In this document: one piece after another, positions 8,052 through 17,981 of the stretch
Position numbering within the stretch: position 1 is the stretch's first letter
Layout: every line of letters begins with the position of its first letter
Origin: Phycisphaerae bacterium
GTDB taxonomy: Bacteria > Planctomycetota > Phycisphaerae > Phycisphaerales > SM1A02
Assembly (NCBI GenBank): GCA_016795065.1
Contig: JAEUIU010000031.1
Location: 32,322 to 96,321, forward strand
DNA: 64,000 bases
Direction of reading: 5' to 3'
Made by a program: the position numbers and the translations under genes
The notes under the pieces: model-generated
What the model saw: only the letters and a program-made list of their open reading frames with translations
What the model was told of the DNA's origin: nothing
The model's database searches: none

Positions 8052-9197
8052 ATGTTGTTGTCCGCGCTCATCGTTTCCGCTTCGATCGCCGCCATGCCCG
8101 CCCCGCCACGCGAGCGCAAGCAGCCCGGTGAGGGCGGAATCGCCGGCGCCTCCTGCGTCTCCTGTGCCGCCGACCTGAATGGCGATGGCGGTGTGAACGC
8201 CGCCGACCTGAGCATCCTGCTGGGAGCCTGGGGCGGCACGGGGTCGGCCAATCTCGACGGGTCGGGTGTCGTGAATGCCGCGGACCTGTCGATTCTCCTC
8301 GGCGCTTGGGGGCCCTGTCCTGGTGCTCCGGTGAACGATCACTGCAATCAGGCGATCGCCCTCGCTCCGGGAGTCCATCCCTTCTGCACGTTCGGCGCCG
8401 ACACCGATGGCCCGCCGCTACCGGGAAGCGGCGGCTGCAACCTCCTCGGGTTCACCCAAGTCGATCATGACGTCTGGTACTCGTTCGACGCCCCGGCGAA
8501 CGGCGTCCTTCACGTCAGCACTTGCGGCACCACCTGGGACACCAAGATCGCCGTCTATGGCTCCAACATCCCCGGTCTCGCCGCCTGCCCGTCGGGCGGT
8601 ATCACCTTCGCGACCTTCCTCGCCTGCTCCGACGACAACGGCGGGTGCAGCCTTGGCTCCGACCTCACCATTCCCGTCGAGGCAGGTGAGAAGTACAAGA
8701 TCCGCGTCGGTGGCTTCTACGGACACAGCGGCGAAGGATCGCTGACCCTCGAGTACACCCCCGAAGGTATCGACTGCGAGAACTCGATCGACCTGGACGA
8801 GCCCTTCGACATCACCGTCACTGGCTCCAACCTCTGGACCCCCAGCGGACCCGATCCCGAGAACTGCGTCATTGGCGACGATCACAGCGTGTGGTACCGG
8901 ATCATGACGCCGTGCCATCTCCTCCGCGACTACACCGTGTCGACCTGCCACCCGGGAACCAACTTCGACACCGTGCTGACGATCTGGCGGATCGGCGGGC
9001 ACGGGGAATGTGCCCAATCGCTCATCGACTGCAACGACGACTACAACAACGCCGCATGCGACCTTCCTGGCATCGGCCGTAAGAGCCGAGTGAGCTTCCA
9101 GGCGAGCGTCGGTTGGATCTACTACGTTCAGGTTTCGGGCTACCAGGGCGCGACCGGCAATTTCGAGTTGAGCATCACCTTGGATCCGTGCTCGTAA
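8052..9197 (+). CDS. Secreted protein: N-terminal dockerin and two PPC-like domains
   Basis: A 381-residue exported protein. A short hydrophobic leader (MLLSALIVSASIAAMPA) is followed directly by two dockerin-type repeats (about residues 40-87: DLNGDGGVNAADLSILLGAW and NLDGSGVVNAADLSILLGAW). Two related beta-rich domains come next (about 92-238 and 240-381), each with a DxxWYxF/I strand, VSTC, DTxxxxY/W and a final Y-x-(I/V)-(R/Q)-V-(G/S)-G-(F/Y) strand. The same domain type recurs near the C-terminus of the 60166-62070 protein. The dockerin next to the leader is unusual; it is normally C-terminal. GGAGAGG precedes the start. Function unknown. Confidence 0.8.
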   Translation: MLLSALIVSASIAAMPAPPRERKQPGEGGIAGASCVSCAADLNGDGGVNAADLSILLGAWGGTGSANLDGSGVVNAADLSILLGAWGPCPGAPVNDHCNQAIALAPGVHPFCTFGADTDGPPLPGSGGCNLLGFTQVDHDVWYSFDAPANGVLHVSTCGTTWDTKIAVYGSNIPGLAACPSGGITFATFLACSDDNGGCSLGSDLTIPVEAGEKYKIRVGGFYGHSGEGSLTLEYTPEGIDCENSIDLDEPFDITVTGSNLWTPSGPDPENCVIGDDHSVWYRIMTPCHLLRDYTVSTCHPGTNFDTVLTIWRIGGHGECAQSLIDCNDDYNNAACDLPGIGRKSRVSFQASVGWIYYVQVSGYQGATGNFELSITLDPCS

Positions 9198-9204
9198 CGT
9201 GAGG

Positions 9205-12200
9205 TCAGCGAAGCCCCGTCCCGCGTCGAGCCCACTCATCCCATTGATGGGTGTCCCACACCCCGATCTCGCCGGCCGTTCCGCTGGCGGAGATGAAGCG
9301 ACCTGTCGCGTCGACCGAGCACGAGATCGTGTCGGCGTGTGAGAACGGGGTGAACTCGAAGAGGCTTCGCCCGTCACTGGCATCGTGCACGCGCAGGTTG
9401 CCGTCGCCGGAGGCGGCCAAGATGGCTTGAAGTCCGTTCTCCCCACTCTCCTTGGGGGGAAGCCAGACAACAGCCGTCACCAGGCCGCCTCCAGCGGCGA
9501 AACGCCGGTTGAGTGAGAGGGTCGTAGCGTCGAAGATCGCAATCGACCGCGACCATTCGCCCACGGCGAGGCGGCTGCCGTCGGGCGAGAATGCCAGCGC
9601 CCAAGGGGCATCGGGCGTGTGGGTGATGGCAAGCGGTTCGCCGGTCGAAGTGAAGACCCGAATGGAGAGGTCGCGCGACGTGGTGGCGATGCGCTCGCCA
9701 TCGGGCGACCAGGCGATCCCGACAAGCTGACGCTCGCCCGCAACGAAGCTGGCCACGGGCGACAGGCCGGGAAGATCCATGACGCGAACGGTCCGATCGC
9801 CGAACGCGACGGCGAGCCGACGTCCATCGGGCGAAAAGGCCACCGCGGATGTCATCTGCGGTTCAACGCCGAATCGTCGACCAAGCACCTCGCCGGTTTG
9901 GGCATCGCCGACCTGGAGCATCCGATCGTCGGCGGCGGAGGCGACGTACCGTCCATCGCTTGAAAGATCGATTCCGCGAACACGGCGACCATGCGATGGC
10001 AACCACGTCACCGCTGCTCCGCTCTGGGCGTCGGCGACAACCACGTTGCCGATCCCATCGCCGACCGCGATGCGCGAGCCGTCTCGCGAGAGGACTGCGG
10101 AGACGCGCCCGTTGACACCGGGCACGAACACGCCGCCACCGTTGATCGGATCGTTACCGAAGACCCACAAGCGCATGGTCCCGTCGTGATGGGCGGAGAG
10201 CGCCCGCCCCGACTCCGGAGCGAAGACGACAGCGTTGGGACCGAAGGGTGGTGAGGCGATTCGACGACGCGATCGAAGCGACTCGTCCCATCGATCGAGC
10301 GACCACCATCCGCTGACCAGGATGTCGCCGCTCGGGTTGTCGACGGCGATCACTCGGACCGAGCCGTTCCCCACGTCCGCGGAGCGGCTGGGCTCGCCGG
10401 GGTTGTCGAGGCTGACGATCGTGATCGTTCGATCCGTCGCACCCGAAAGCAGTCGTTCTCGCCGGGCGTCGAAGGCAAGCGACAGTACCGCGCCGTCGTG
10501 CCGCGTGACCGGTCGCGCGCTGCCGTTGAAGGGATGGATCACCGCCACGTCGCCGCCCTCGTCGCCGATGGCGACATCGCCGCCGGGCAAGAGGAGAAGA
10601 GACGTCACCGCCGAGGAACGCTTGGTCAGTTCGCGCAACGGCTCGCCGTCCCGATGGAAGAGCACTCGCCCGCTCCCATCCCCGCTGACCGTCACGCCAT
10701 CGCGGGCGGCGATCGACCGAACCGGCGCCGTGTGCGTCGCCTCCGATGGCAGAGGCTCGAGCGAGTGGTCGTCAAACGCGAGGACCGAACCGTTCTCGCA
10801 TCCAACCACGAATCGCTTGCCCTCGCGATCGTGAGCCCCGCTGAGGACCGGACTGCCTATATCGACGCACAAGACCACGCCGCGGTCAATGTCACTGAGG
10901 ACGACGCGCCCATCCTCCCCCGCCGAGAGAACGAGTCGCCCATCGTCGGAAAGGCCAGCGGCTCGCACCGACGCAACGTGCGGCTCCCAGGACCGGAGGC
11001 ACGGGTGCCGGGCAGCGATTTCCCGAGCGGCCCAGCGCAGCCGCGGGTCGCGTTCCATGACACCTTCGCTTCGCAGGGCATCAACCGCGTCAGCGACGTT
11101 TCCGGTGGCGGCAAGCAGCCGAGCACGTTCGACCCTGGCCACGTTCAACTGTCGGGCAAGGGCCTCGCTCGCCCGTTGCGCTGCTCGCTCGGAGATCCGA
11201 GCATCCTCGGCGAGTTGGGAGAATCGTTCGGCATCGAAAGTGGCCCGCACCGCAACCACGACGATCGAGATGATGAGGAGAACCGACGCGGCGATCGGAA
11301 GGCGATGCCGCCGTGCCTTGCGGACAAGGACGTACATCGCCGAGTTGGCTCGGGCCGCGACCGGCTCGCCGGCAAGGTGGGCGCGAAGGTCATCGGCCAG
11401 CGCAGCAACCGAGCGATAGCGCTCGTCGGGGTCCTTGGCCAAAGACTTGAGGACGATGGCATCGAGATCGCCGCGCAGCCCAGCCGTGGCCTCCGCTGCC
11501 ATCGACGGCGGTGCCGGATCCTCATCGCGCACCACGCGGACCGCCTCGTCGATCGCACGGCCCTTGAGGTCGAAGGGTCGCCGTCCGACCAGGAGTTCGT
11601 ACAGGATCACGCCAAGGGAATAGACATCGCTGCGGACGTCGATCGCCGAGCCGTCACCGGCTACCTGCTCGGGACTCATGTAGGGCAGCGTGCCTAACAG
11701 TTGGCCCGGTCCGGTCAGGGCGGGCGTCGGTTGATCGTCGCCGTGGCCCTGCCATTCGGGTCCGGCGACGCGGGCGATGCCGAAGTCGAGGACCTTGATG
11801 CGGCCCTGTGGGGCCTGGGGCTCGGGCTCGGTGAGCAGGATGTTGGCGGGCTTGAGGTCGCGATGGATGACCCCCTTCTGATGAGCGAAGGCGACGGCAT
11901 CGCAGACTTCAAGGAACAGTTCAAGCCGCGTGCGATGATCAAGCGCTCGCGTCCGCGCCGCGACGTCGAGAGGCCGACCTCGCACCAACTCCATTGCGAT
12001 CCACGCTGGGCCGCAGGCTGGGGCGCTCATGCGGTCGGTGAAGCTCGGGGCCAGCGGCGACTCCATCGGCGACGGGCCGAAGCCCGCGTCATAGACCTGG
12101 GCGATCGAGGGATGCTGCAGGCGGGCGAGCACCTCGGCCTCGAGGGCGAATCGGCGCAGAGCTGACTCGCCGGTGATCACGGAGGCCCGGAAGATCTTCA

Positions 12201-12594
12201 GGGCGACCGGCCGTCTTGGTGAAATCTGCTCGGCCTCGTAGACCGCTCCGGACCCGCCCTCACCTAACAGTTTGCTCAAGCGGTAGCGCCCGGCAAGGAC
12301 GCCGGCACTTGGCTCTGCGATCGCAGGCAGGAGGCTCGCCATCGTTGCCTCGCCACCTTCGCCGGTGCGCAGCGCCGCCTCGGGAGAGCCGCGGCGCTCC
12401 CGCTCGATGAGCCGCTCGACCGTCGCCCGCAGCGCCGGCCGCTCGACGCAGCGCACGTCCAGCTCGCGGGCTCGCGCGTCGGCCGGGAGATCGCAGATCT
12501 CGAGGAAGAGATCAAACGCCTCGCGCAGCGGTTCAACGCGATCGTCCTTCGCCGAAGGCTCATCGCCCATGGAACTGGTCGTCGGTGAGTCCAT
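9205..12594 (-). CDS. Membrane Ser/Thr protein kinase with WD40 sensor region
   Basis: A 1129-residue Hanks-type kinase. The N-terminal cytosolic part has the P-loop GEGGSGAVYE (from about residue 111), ALKIF with the invariant Lys, the catalytic loop HRDLKPANIL and DFGIAR. A membrane helix (ASVLLIISIVVVAVRATF) lies near residue 440, followed by a short coiled region and then about 600 residues of WD40-type repeats (many xxSxDGxxxxxA units ending in WD-like pairs). It lies 81 bases after an ECF sigma factor gene, the frequent planctomycete sigma/kinase pairing. Inference: the WD40 domain senses or scaffolds and the kinase controls the sigma factor. Confidence 0.93.
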   Translation of the reverse strand: MDSPTTSSMGDEPSAKDDRVEPLREAFDLFLEICDLPADARARELDVRCVERPALRATVERLIERERRGSPEAALRTGEGGEATMASLLPAIAEPSAGVLAGRYRLSKLLGEGGSGAVYEAEQISPRRPVALKIFRASVITGESALRRFALEAEVLARLQHPSIAQVYDAGFGPSPMESPLAPSFTDRMSAPACGPAWIAMELVRGRPLDVAARTRALDHRTRLELFLEVCDAVAFAHQKGVIHRDLKPANILLTEPEPQAPQGRIKVLDFGIARVAGPEWQGHGDDQPTPALTGPGQLLGTLPYMSPEQVAGDGSAIDVRSDVYSLGVILYELLVGRRPFDLKGRAIDEAVRVVRDEDPAPPSMAAEATAGLRGDLDAIVLKSLAKDPDERYRSVAALADDLRAHLAGEPVAARANSAMYVLVRKARRHRLPIAASVLLIISIVVVAVRATFDAERFSQLAEDARISERAAQRASEALARQLNVARVERARLLAATGNVADAVDALRSEGVMERDPRLRWAAREIAARHPCLRSWEPHVASVRAAGLSDDGRLVLSAGEDGRVVLSDIDRGVVLCVDIGSPVLSGAHDREGKRFVVGCENGSVLAFDDHSLEPLPSEATHTAPVRSIAARDGVTVSGDGSGRVLFHRDGEPLRELTKRSSAVTSLLLLPGGDVAIGDEGGDVAVIHPFNGSARPVTRHDGAVLSLAFDARRERLLSGATDRTITIVSLDNPGEPSRSADVGNGSVRVIAVDNPSGDILVSGWWSLDRWDESLRSRRRIASPPFGPNAVVFAPESGRALSAHHDGTMRLWVFGNDPINGGGVFVPGVNGRVSAVLSRDGSRIAVGDGIGNVVVADAQSGAAVTWLPSHGRRVRGIDLSSDGRYVASAADDRMLQVGDAQTGEVLGRRFGVEPQMTSAVAFSPDGRRLAVAFGDRTVRVMDLPGLSPVASFVAGERQLVGIAWSPDGERIATTSRDLSIRVFTSTGEPLAITHTPDAPWALAFSPDGSRLAVGEWSRSIAIFDATTLSLNRRFAAGGGLVTAVVWLPPKESGENGLQAILAASGDGNLRVHDASDGRSLFEFTPFSHADTISCSVDATGRFISASGTAGEIGVWDTHQWDEWARRGTGLR

Positions 12595-12675
12595 CAGCCA
12601 ATGGTGTTATCGACTGTCGGGACCCTTCGCCTGAGGAGAGCCGCGGGATGGGCTCCACAGGAAAGGGGGAAGGGA

Positions 12676-13272
12676 CTATTCCTCGCCCCGGAGGGCTCCC
12701 TCGAGCCAGACGCGGGCCACACGCCAGTCGCCTTCGACCGTCCGCGACGAGACCCCGAGGGCTCGGGCGGTCTCCTCGATCGAGAGCCCGCCGAGGAAGC
12801 GAAGCTCGACGACGCGATAGCGCCGCGGATCGGCTTTCGCCAATCGCTCAAGGGCTGCGTGCAGGGCCAGAAGGCCGTCGTCCTCTCCGGCGTCAGCGGG
12901 GTCGGCGATCGAATCGATCGAGACGCGCGAACGCGCCCCGCCTCGCTTCTGGGTCATGCGGGCCCGCACATGGTCAGCGAGGATCTGGCGCATCGCCCGC
13001 GCGGCGATCGCCAGCAGGTGTTCGCGGTCCTTCGGCGGCTCGCTCGAACCATCCCACGCCGAAACGAGCTTGAGGTACGCCTCATGGGCCAGGGCCGTCG
13101 CCTGAAGCGTATGGTCGGGCTGGCCGCGCACATACACCGCGGCGAGCCCACGAAGGCGGTCATACACCAGCGGCAGCAGCCGGTGCGCCGCGGAGGAGTC
13201 ACCTTCGGCCGCGCGGTGGATCAGCTCGGTCGCGCCATCGGGGATGTCGTTTGGAGGATGGCTCGGCTGCAT
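12676..13272 (-). CDS. ECF RNA polymerase sigma factor
   Basis: A 198-residue extracytoplasmic-function sigma factor of the Sigma70_ECF type common in planctomycetes. Region 2 (about residues 15-100) includes VYDRLRGLAAVYVRG, ALAHEAYLKLV and LLAIAARAMRQILADHVRAR. Region 4 (about 135-190) has RYRVVELRFLGGLSIEETAR and the helix-turn-helix LGVSSRTVEGDWRVAR. There is no anti-sigma factor next to it; the Ser/Thr kinase downstream is the likely regulator (inference from context). It starts 36 bases after the end of the AsmA-like gene, so the three may be co-transcribed. Confidence 0.93.
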   Translation of the reverse strand: MQPSHPPNDIPDGATELIHRAAEGDSSAAHRLLPLVYDRLRGLAAVYVRGQPDHTLQATALAHEAYLKLVSAWDGSSEPPKDREHLLAIAARAMRQILADHVRARMTQKRGGARSRVSIDSIADPADAGEDDGLLALHAALERLAKADPRRYRVVELRFLGGLSIEETARALGVSSRTVEGDWRVARVWLEGALRGEE

Positions 13273-13308
13273 GACTGCACGGCGTACGCGGAAGCTCAGA
13301 ACGTTGGT

Positions 13309-16300
13309 TCACGGCTTGGGGGGCGAGCCCGGGTCTTCCTTCGGCGGGTCTTTTGGCGGGTCCTTCGGCTTGTCTTTCGGCTTGTCCTTCGGTTTGTCCT
13401 TGGGCTTGTCCTTCGGCTTCTCGCCTTCCTTCGGCTTGTCCTTCGACCCTTCCTTCGGCTTCTCGCCTTCCTTGGGCTTGTCCTTGGACTTCTCCTTGGC
13501 GGGCGCTTTCGGCGCTTCAGGCGACTCCTTTCCGCTGCCGGGCTGCTGCGGCTGGGCGGGCTGGGCAGGCATGGCGGGGTCCTTCGACTCGCCCGGCTTG
13601 ATCAGGCCCGAGAGGTCCTTCAGCAGGCTTCCCGGATTGCTGATGATCTCATCGATCCCCGGGAACGTGATCTTCTGTTCAAGCTCCTTGAAGTTGCCCT
13701 TCTCGTCGTAGAGCGGACCGGAAAGGGTGACGCCGACGGCCAGCTTGCTGGCGAGTTCGCTATCGCGCCCACCGATCTTGGAGAAGAAGGAGGCGGCGTC
13801 GCCGGAGTAGTTGGAGAGCTGGCTTGCGGGAATGCGCGTGGTGATGGCGTTGACGTACTTCTTCGCGAGATTCACGTCGCCGGTCATGTCCAGCACGTTG
13901 CGCCAGGTCGGCGGCTGGCCCGGCGCACCCTCAAGCTTGAAGAGCTTCAGCCCGAACTTTTCGTAGGTGAGCCTGCCGTTGGTGATCTTGATCGCCAGCG
14001 GCTCGATGCGTCCCTCGGAGCCAGGCGTCGGCTTGTTGTCCAGCAACGAGAAGAAGCGCGAAATGTGCTTGCCATTGCGCATCCGGACGTCGCCGATGTC
14101 CAGGAGGATCTCCCCATCGAGCTTGGCGAGATTCCCGTCGAGTGCGTAACGAAGCTCGCTCACCGTGAGCGTTGCCCGTTCCTTTACGAGATCGACATCA
14201 GCGAACACCGTGTTGATCGAGTAGAGGATGTCCTCCTTGATGCCCGGCGAGAGCGCGAAGGACGCAGTCAGCGGGCTCTTTTCGGAGATGCGGGCGACCC
14301 CGTTCTTGTTCACCGTCACCTGCGGGATGTTCAGCTCCGCGAAGGGCGAGTTCACCGACGCTGAGAGTTCGCCGCTGGTCTTAGAGAGTGCCTTCGCGTT
14401 GGCCCGAAAGGCGATGCGATCACCGAGGCTGCGGGTGAGCGTGCCGTTGGTCGCCGCGATGAGGTCGATGAGAACGGTCGGAATCTGCTGGACGTCGGCA
14501 TCCAGATCGAGTTGGGCGCTCTCGGCCGAGAACGCGCCCTTCTCGTCGGCCAGGTTGCGGACGGTGCCGTTCACCCGGAACCGCGGTCCGCTTCCGGCCG
14601 TTCCGCCGCTGCCGCCACGATCGTTGGCGCTGAGTGCAATGCCCTTGAGAAGGTCGGCCGATTGGAGCGTCGCGTCGATCGCGGGAACAGCCAAGGTCTC
14701 GACTGGCTTCGCAGGCGCGACCACCTGGACGCCGATCGGTTCGGTCGCGATCGCCACCTGAACGCTGGCCCCCGCAACCCGATCGCCTTCGGTGACAAGG
14801 CCCTTGGGCAATGTCGCCGTCGCATCGTTGAGGACCAACGCGAGGTCGTTCTGGAACACATAACGAGGCGCATCGGCGGGCATGCCCGGCTTGGACACCA
14901 ACTCGCCGAGCATCGCGGCCGGAATGCGGACCGCAACACCCTTGGCCGTCGCGGTGACCTGTTCGCCTCGGGCGAGGACATCGACGGTGCCAGCCGAGAT
15001 CCGCGGAAACTTCGGCACAAGGCGCACGTTCTCGCCGCTCTCGTCACGACTCATGGTGAGCGTCAGCGAGCCGTCGTCGCCGGTCCACTTGCTGTAGGCG
15101 CCCTTCTCCTTCCCTAGGAGCGATTCCACCCACGGAACGTTGACGCCGGCCAGAGCCACAGTTCCGCTCAGCCCCTGAAGGAGCGAGGGTCCAGTGACTT
15201 TCGACCACGCGAGGTCGATCTTGGCCTGCTCGATCCGGTCGCTTGCGGCGCTCGTACCCACAGCGGAGAAGCCGCCCTTGACCTTCGCAGAGGTGGCCGT
15301 CGGGTCGACATCGGCGGTGACGTCCAAATCTCGGATCGCCAAGGCACCGACGATTCCCGGCACCTGGGCCATGGCCGCTTCGGGAATGGCCAATCGCATG
15401 GCGAGTCCAGCGGGCAACTTCCCGGCCTTCAGTTCGTCGAAGCGGAAGGCAACCGGCTGCCCCTGTGTGAGCGTGAACGGAACGTCTTTCGCGAAGAGGA
15501 CCTTGCTCTCGCTTGAGGCCTGAAGCTGGGCGAGGAGATCCTCCGGCATGGTGCCGGTGAGTTCGAGGCGTTCGATCGATCCTCCGTCTTGCTCGATCCC
15601 CGCAACGACCTGCCCGTGGATCGGCTCACCGGCGAGGGCGAGCGTCACGCGCTGTCCGGTTCGGCCAGCCAACGGTTCGTTGGTGAGGTCGATCGAGAGG
15701 TCGCGAATGTGGGCGGCCTCGATCAGCGGTCGCTGATCACCAACCCACGGGATGATCGACGCGCCGTTGAGGCCGGTCACCTTCAGCGTGCCGCGGGCAT
15801 CGACCGTCAATGGGTCGAGCGTCGCAAGGTCGGCGGGGAGGTTCCGAACGGTCTCGCGGAGATCGATCGTTGCGGTGTCCACGCCGCCGCGCACGGTGAG
15901 CTGACTCTCCTTGGCCAGATCTGCGGAGGCGATCGAGACGACGAGATCGCGAAGAGGCACGTCCCGATTCAACTGTTCGACGTAGATCGCGGTCTCGCCA
16001 ATGATGGCGATTTCCGCGTTCGCCGCGATGCCCGCGAGCCCGTTTGGCGGCAGGGCGAGATCCGCGTCGCGCACGTTCGTACGAACGATGGCCGGCTTGC
16101 TGAAGCTCTTGCCCGAGACGGCGAGGAGAAACGCCGGCTCGGCGACGACCTCGCTGGTCAGCGTGAGATTCTCGATGCGATTGAGGGCGGGCGGGATCGT
16201 GGCGTGCAGGGCGAGGTTCGATGAACCCGGCGCTGCCGGCGGTTCCGCCGCGCCGCCAAGTCCGACCGCAGCCTTCACGTCCACCTCGAACGGCACGCCG

Positions 16301-17775
16301 GCCGCATCGCGACCGAGGGCGATCGTACTTCCGCTGCCTAAGGCAACAGCGATGCGCTGGGCAAATGCGTGCAGGTCAGCCTTCGGTTCCGGATCAGTCT
16401 GGCGCCAAACGATCGTGTCGAGTGGCCGCACCTGCAGTTGGCCGACGAAACTCGCGAGCGGATCGCCTCCCTCTTTCGGCATCGACCAGGTCAGCCCCGA
16501 GCCAGAGAGCTCCAGACCGACCTCGCCCCCGACATCGGTCTTGGCGAGCCGCACAAGCGTCTCCTGCGAGGCTCGCACCGTGCCGCGCAGCGTGCCGTCG
16601 CGGATCGCGCCATCGGTTGGATTGACGGTCGCTCCAATGGCCAGTTCGGCCTTCGCGGCGCGAAGCTCGATCGCGATCGGCTGGGCCCCGCCGCCAGGCG
16701 CGTGAATCGTGAGACGCTCGACAAGGGCTCCGAGGTCCTCCGAGAGAATGACCTTGGTGGTCGCAAGCCATGGCTGGAGAAGCGAGGTCGGAAGGTTTGA
16801 GGCCTCGACTGATCCCAGCACGTTCGCCGGATTCGGATCCACCTTGCCCGCGGCGTTGACCAGCGGCGTGACGGTGAGGTCCGCCTTCAGCGTGCTCGGG
16901 GTCTTGCCGTCGACCACGCCCGTTGCGTTGGCCTGAAGGTGGAGGCTCTTCGAGAGCGACTCGCTCGTCACGCTGCAATCGATCGCGCTGAAATCCGCCT
17001 CGCGGTCGCCGGCGGGTACCCGCAGGTTCCTCGCCGCGAGTGAAAGGTCAAGGCCCATGGCGCCCAGCGCGCCGCCGACGCTGCTCGCGTTGCCCTTCAG
17101 TTCAATCGAGCCCTTCGCCCCCGAAAACTCCGTCGGCGAGGCGAGTTGGACGGCAGCCGCTCCCTTGGCCTCCTCGTAGGAAGCCGTTCCGGTGAGGGAC
17201 GTGAGCTCGTAGGTCCGATCGCTGCGGCGGTCGAGCAGTTCGACCGAGAGCCCGTCGATCGAGACGTTCACGACCATCGGCCCGCCGCTCTTGGAGCCGG
17301 AGCCGCCAGAACCAGAACCAGAACCAGAACCGGAGCCAGCGCCCGAACCACTCCCCGCGCCACCCTGCTTCACGAGGTTCGCCAGGCCCAGCGAGCCGTC
17401 CTTCTCGATCGTTCCCTTCACCGCGCCGGAGACGTGGATGTCCAACGTCTCGACGCCGGAGGTGAGCACCGACAGCAGCCCGCGACGCAGTTCGATGTTG
17501 ACGGTTCCGCTGTTGCTGCCATCGCCATCGCGTACCACCAAACCGCTGACGGATTGGTTCGAGAACCAGCCGAGGCCGACCGAATCGAGCTTGACCTCGC
17601 CTTGGACATAGTTCGCGATCGCACCGTGGGCGATCGACCGTGCGATTCCCATCGAGAGAATCGTCGGCGCGAGCCCGACCAGGATCGCCACGAGAACGAC
17701 CACGCCGACGAGAACGCGCAGCCAGACTCGCTTGCGACGTGGTGCGTTGACGCGACCGTTGGATTCCTCTGCCAT
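13309..17775 (-). CDS. Giant AsmA-like membrane-anchored protein
   Basis: A 1488-residue protein. One N-terminal membrane helix (VLVGVVVLVAILVGLAPTI) follows a short basic cytosolic segment; the rest is a long, beta-strand-rich periplasmic region with repeats typical of AsmA/DUF748-like lipid-transfer proteins (early segment VKLDSVGLGWFSNQSVSGLV, later GRLTYEKFGLKLFKLEG). A Gly-Ser linker lies near residues 140-165, and the last 75 residues are a Lys/Pro/Asp/Glu-rich tail (repeated KDKPK). The ATG at 17775 was chosen over one 30 bases upstream because the extra residues add nothing. It is followed closely by the ECF sigma factor and the kinase; a role in envelope lipid transport is inferred. 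Confidence 0.72.
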   Translation of the reverse strand: MAEESNGRVNAPRRKRVWLRVLVGVVVLVAILVGLAPTILSMGIARSIAHGAIANYVQGEVKLDSVGLGWFSNQSVSGLVVRDGDGSNSGTVNIELRRGLLSVLTSGVETLDIHVSGAVKGTIEKDGSLGLANLVKQGGAGSGSGAGSGSGSGSGSGGSGSKSGGPMVVNVSIDGLSVELLDRRSDRTYELTSLTGTASYEEAKGAAAVQLASPTEFSGAKGSIELKGNASSVGGALGAMGLDLSLAARNLRVPAGDREADFSAIDCSVTSESLSKSLHLQANATGVVDGKTPSTLKADLTVTPLVNAAGKVDPNPANVLGSVEASNLPTSLLQPWLATTKVILSEDLGALVERLTIHAPGGGAQPIAIELRAAKAELAIGATVNPTDGAIRDGTLRGTVRASQETLVRLAKTDVGGEVGLELSGSGLTWSMPKEGGDPLASFVGQLQVRPLDTIVWRQTDPEPKADLHAFAQRIAVALGSGSTIALGRDAAGVPFEVDVKAAVGLGGAAEPPAAPGSSNLALHATIPPALNRIENLTLTSEVVAEPAFLLAVSGKSFSKPAIVRTNVRDADLALPPNGLAGIAANAEIAIIGETAIYVEQLNRDVPLRDLVVSIASADLAKESQLTVRGGVDTATIDLRETVRNLPADLATLDPLTVDARGTLKVTGLNGASIIPWVGDQRPLIEAAHIRDLSIDLTNEPLAGRTGQRVTLALAGEPIHGQVVAGIEQDGGSIERLELTGTMPEDLLAQLQASSESKVLFAKDVPFTLTQGQPVAFRFDELKAGKLPAGLAMRLAIPEAAMAQVPGIVGALAIRDLDVTADVDPTATSAKVKGGFSAVGTSAASDRIEQAKIDLAWSKVTGPSLLQGLSGTVALAGVNVPWVESLLGKEKGAYSKWTGDDGSLTLTMSRDESGENVRLVPKFPRISAGTVDVLARGEQVTATAKGVAVRIPAAMLGELVSKPGMPADAPRYVFQNDLALVLNDATATLPKGLVTEGDRVAGASVQVAIATEPIGVQVVAPAKPVETLAVPAIDATLQSADLLKGIALSANDRGGSGGTAGSGPRFRVNGTVRNLADEKGAFSAESAQLDLDADVQQIPTVLIDLIAATNGTLTRSLGDRIAFRANAKALSKTSGELSASVNSPFAELNIPQVTVNKNGVARISEKSPLTASFALSPGIKEDILYSINTVFADVDLVKERATLTVSELRYALDGNLAKLDGEILLDIGDVRMRNGKHISRFFSLLDNKPTPGSEGRIEPLAIKITNGRLTYEKFGLKLFKLEGAPGQPPTWRNVLDMTGDVNLAKKYVNAITTRIPASQLSNYSGDAASFFSKIGGRDSELASKLAVGVTLSGPLYDEKGNFKELEQKITFPGIDEIISNPGSLLKDLSGLIKPGESKDPAMPAQPAQPQQPGSGKESPEAPKAPAKEKSKDKPKEGEKPKEGSKDKPKEGEKPKDKPKDKPKDKPKDKPKDPPKDPPKEDPGSPPKP
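13338..13495 (-). repeat. Imperfect 12-base tandem repeat coding for a KDKPK tail
   Basis: Plus-strand units similar to cttgtccttcgg recur with small changes across this stretch, giving Lys-Pro-Lys-Asp/Glu runs at the C-terminus of the AsmA-like protein. Such tracts can change length by slippage. Confidence 0.75.
17294..17349 (-). repeat. Short Gly-Ser-coding repeat
   Basis: The hexamer ccagaa occurs four times in a row at 17306-17329, flanked by related ccggag/ccagcg units. It codes for the Gly-Ser linker near residue 150 of the AsmA-like protein, probably a flexible spacer prone to slippage. Confidence 0.75.
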
Positions 17776-17981
17776 GAAACAAGCTCCCATCGCAACTCTG
17801 AACACGTTCTGGATACACGTCGTCGGGCCGAATGCCCTGCGGTGCCCGCCCGAATCCGCCTACGCCTCTCACGCGGACGAAGCAGTCGGCGGCCCCTCCG
17901 ACCGCAAGCACCGTCGCGCACCGGGCACGTCGATTGACCGAACCGGCAAAGACAAACCTGCAGTGGCACCACTCTACCCCG

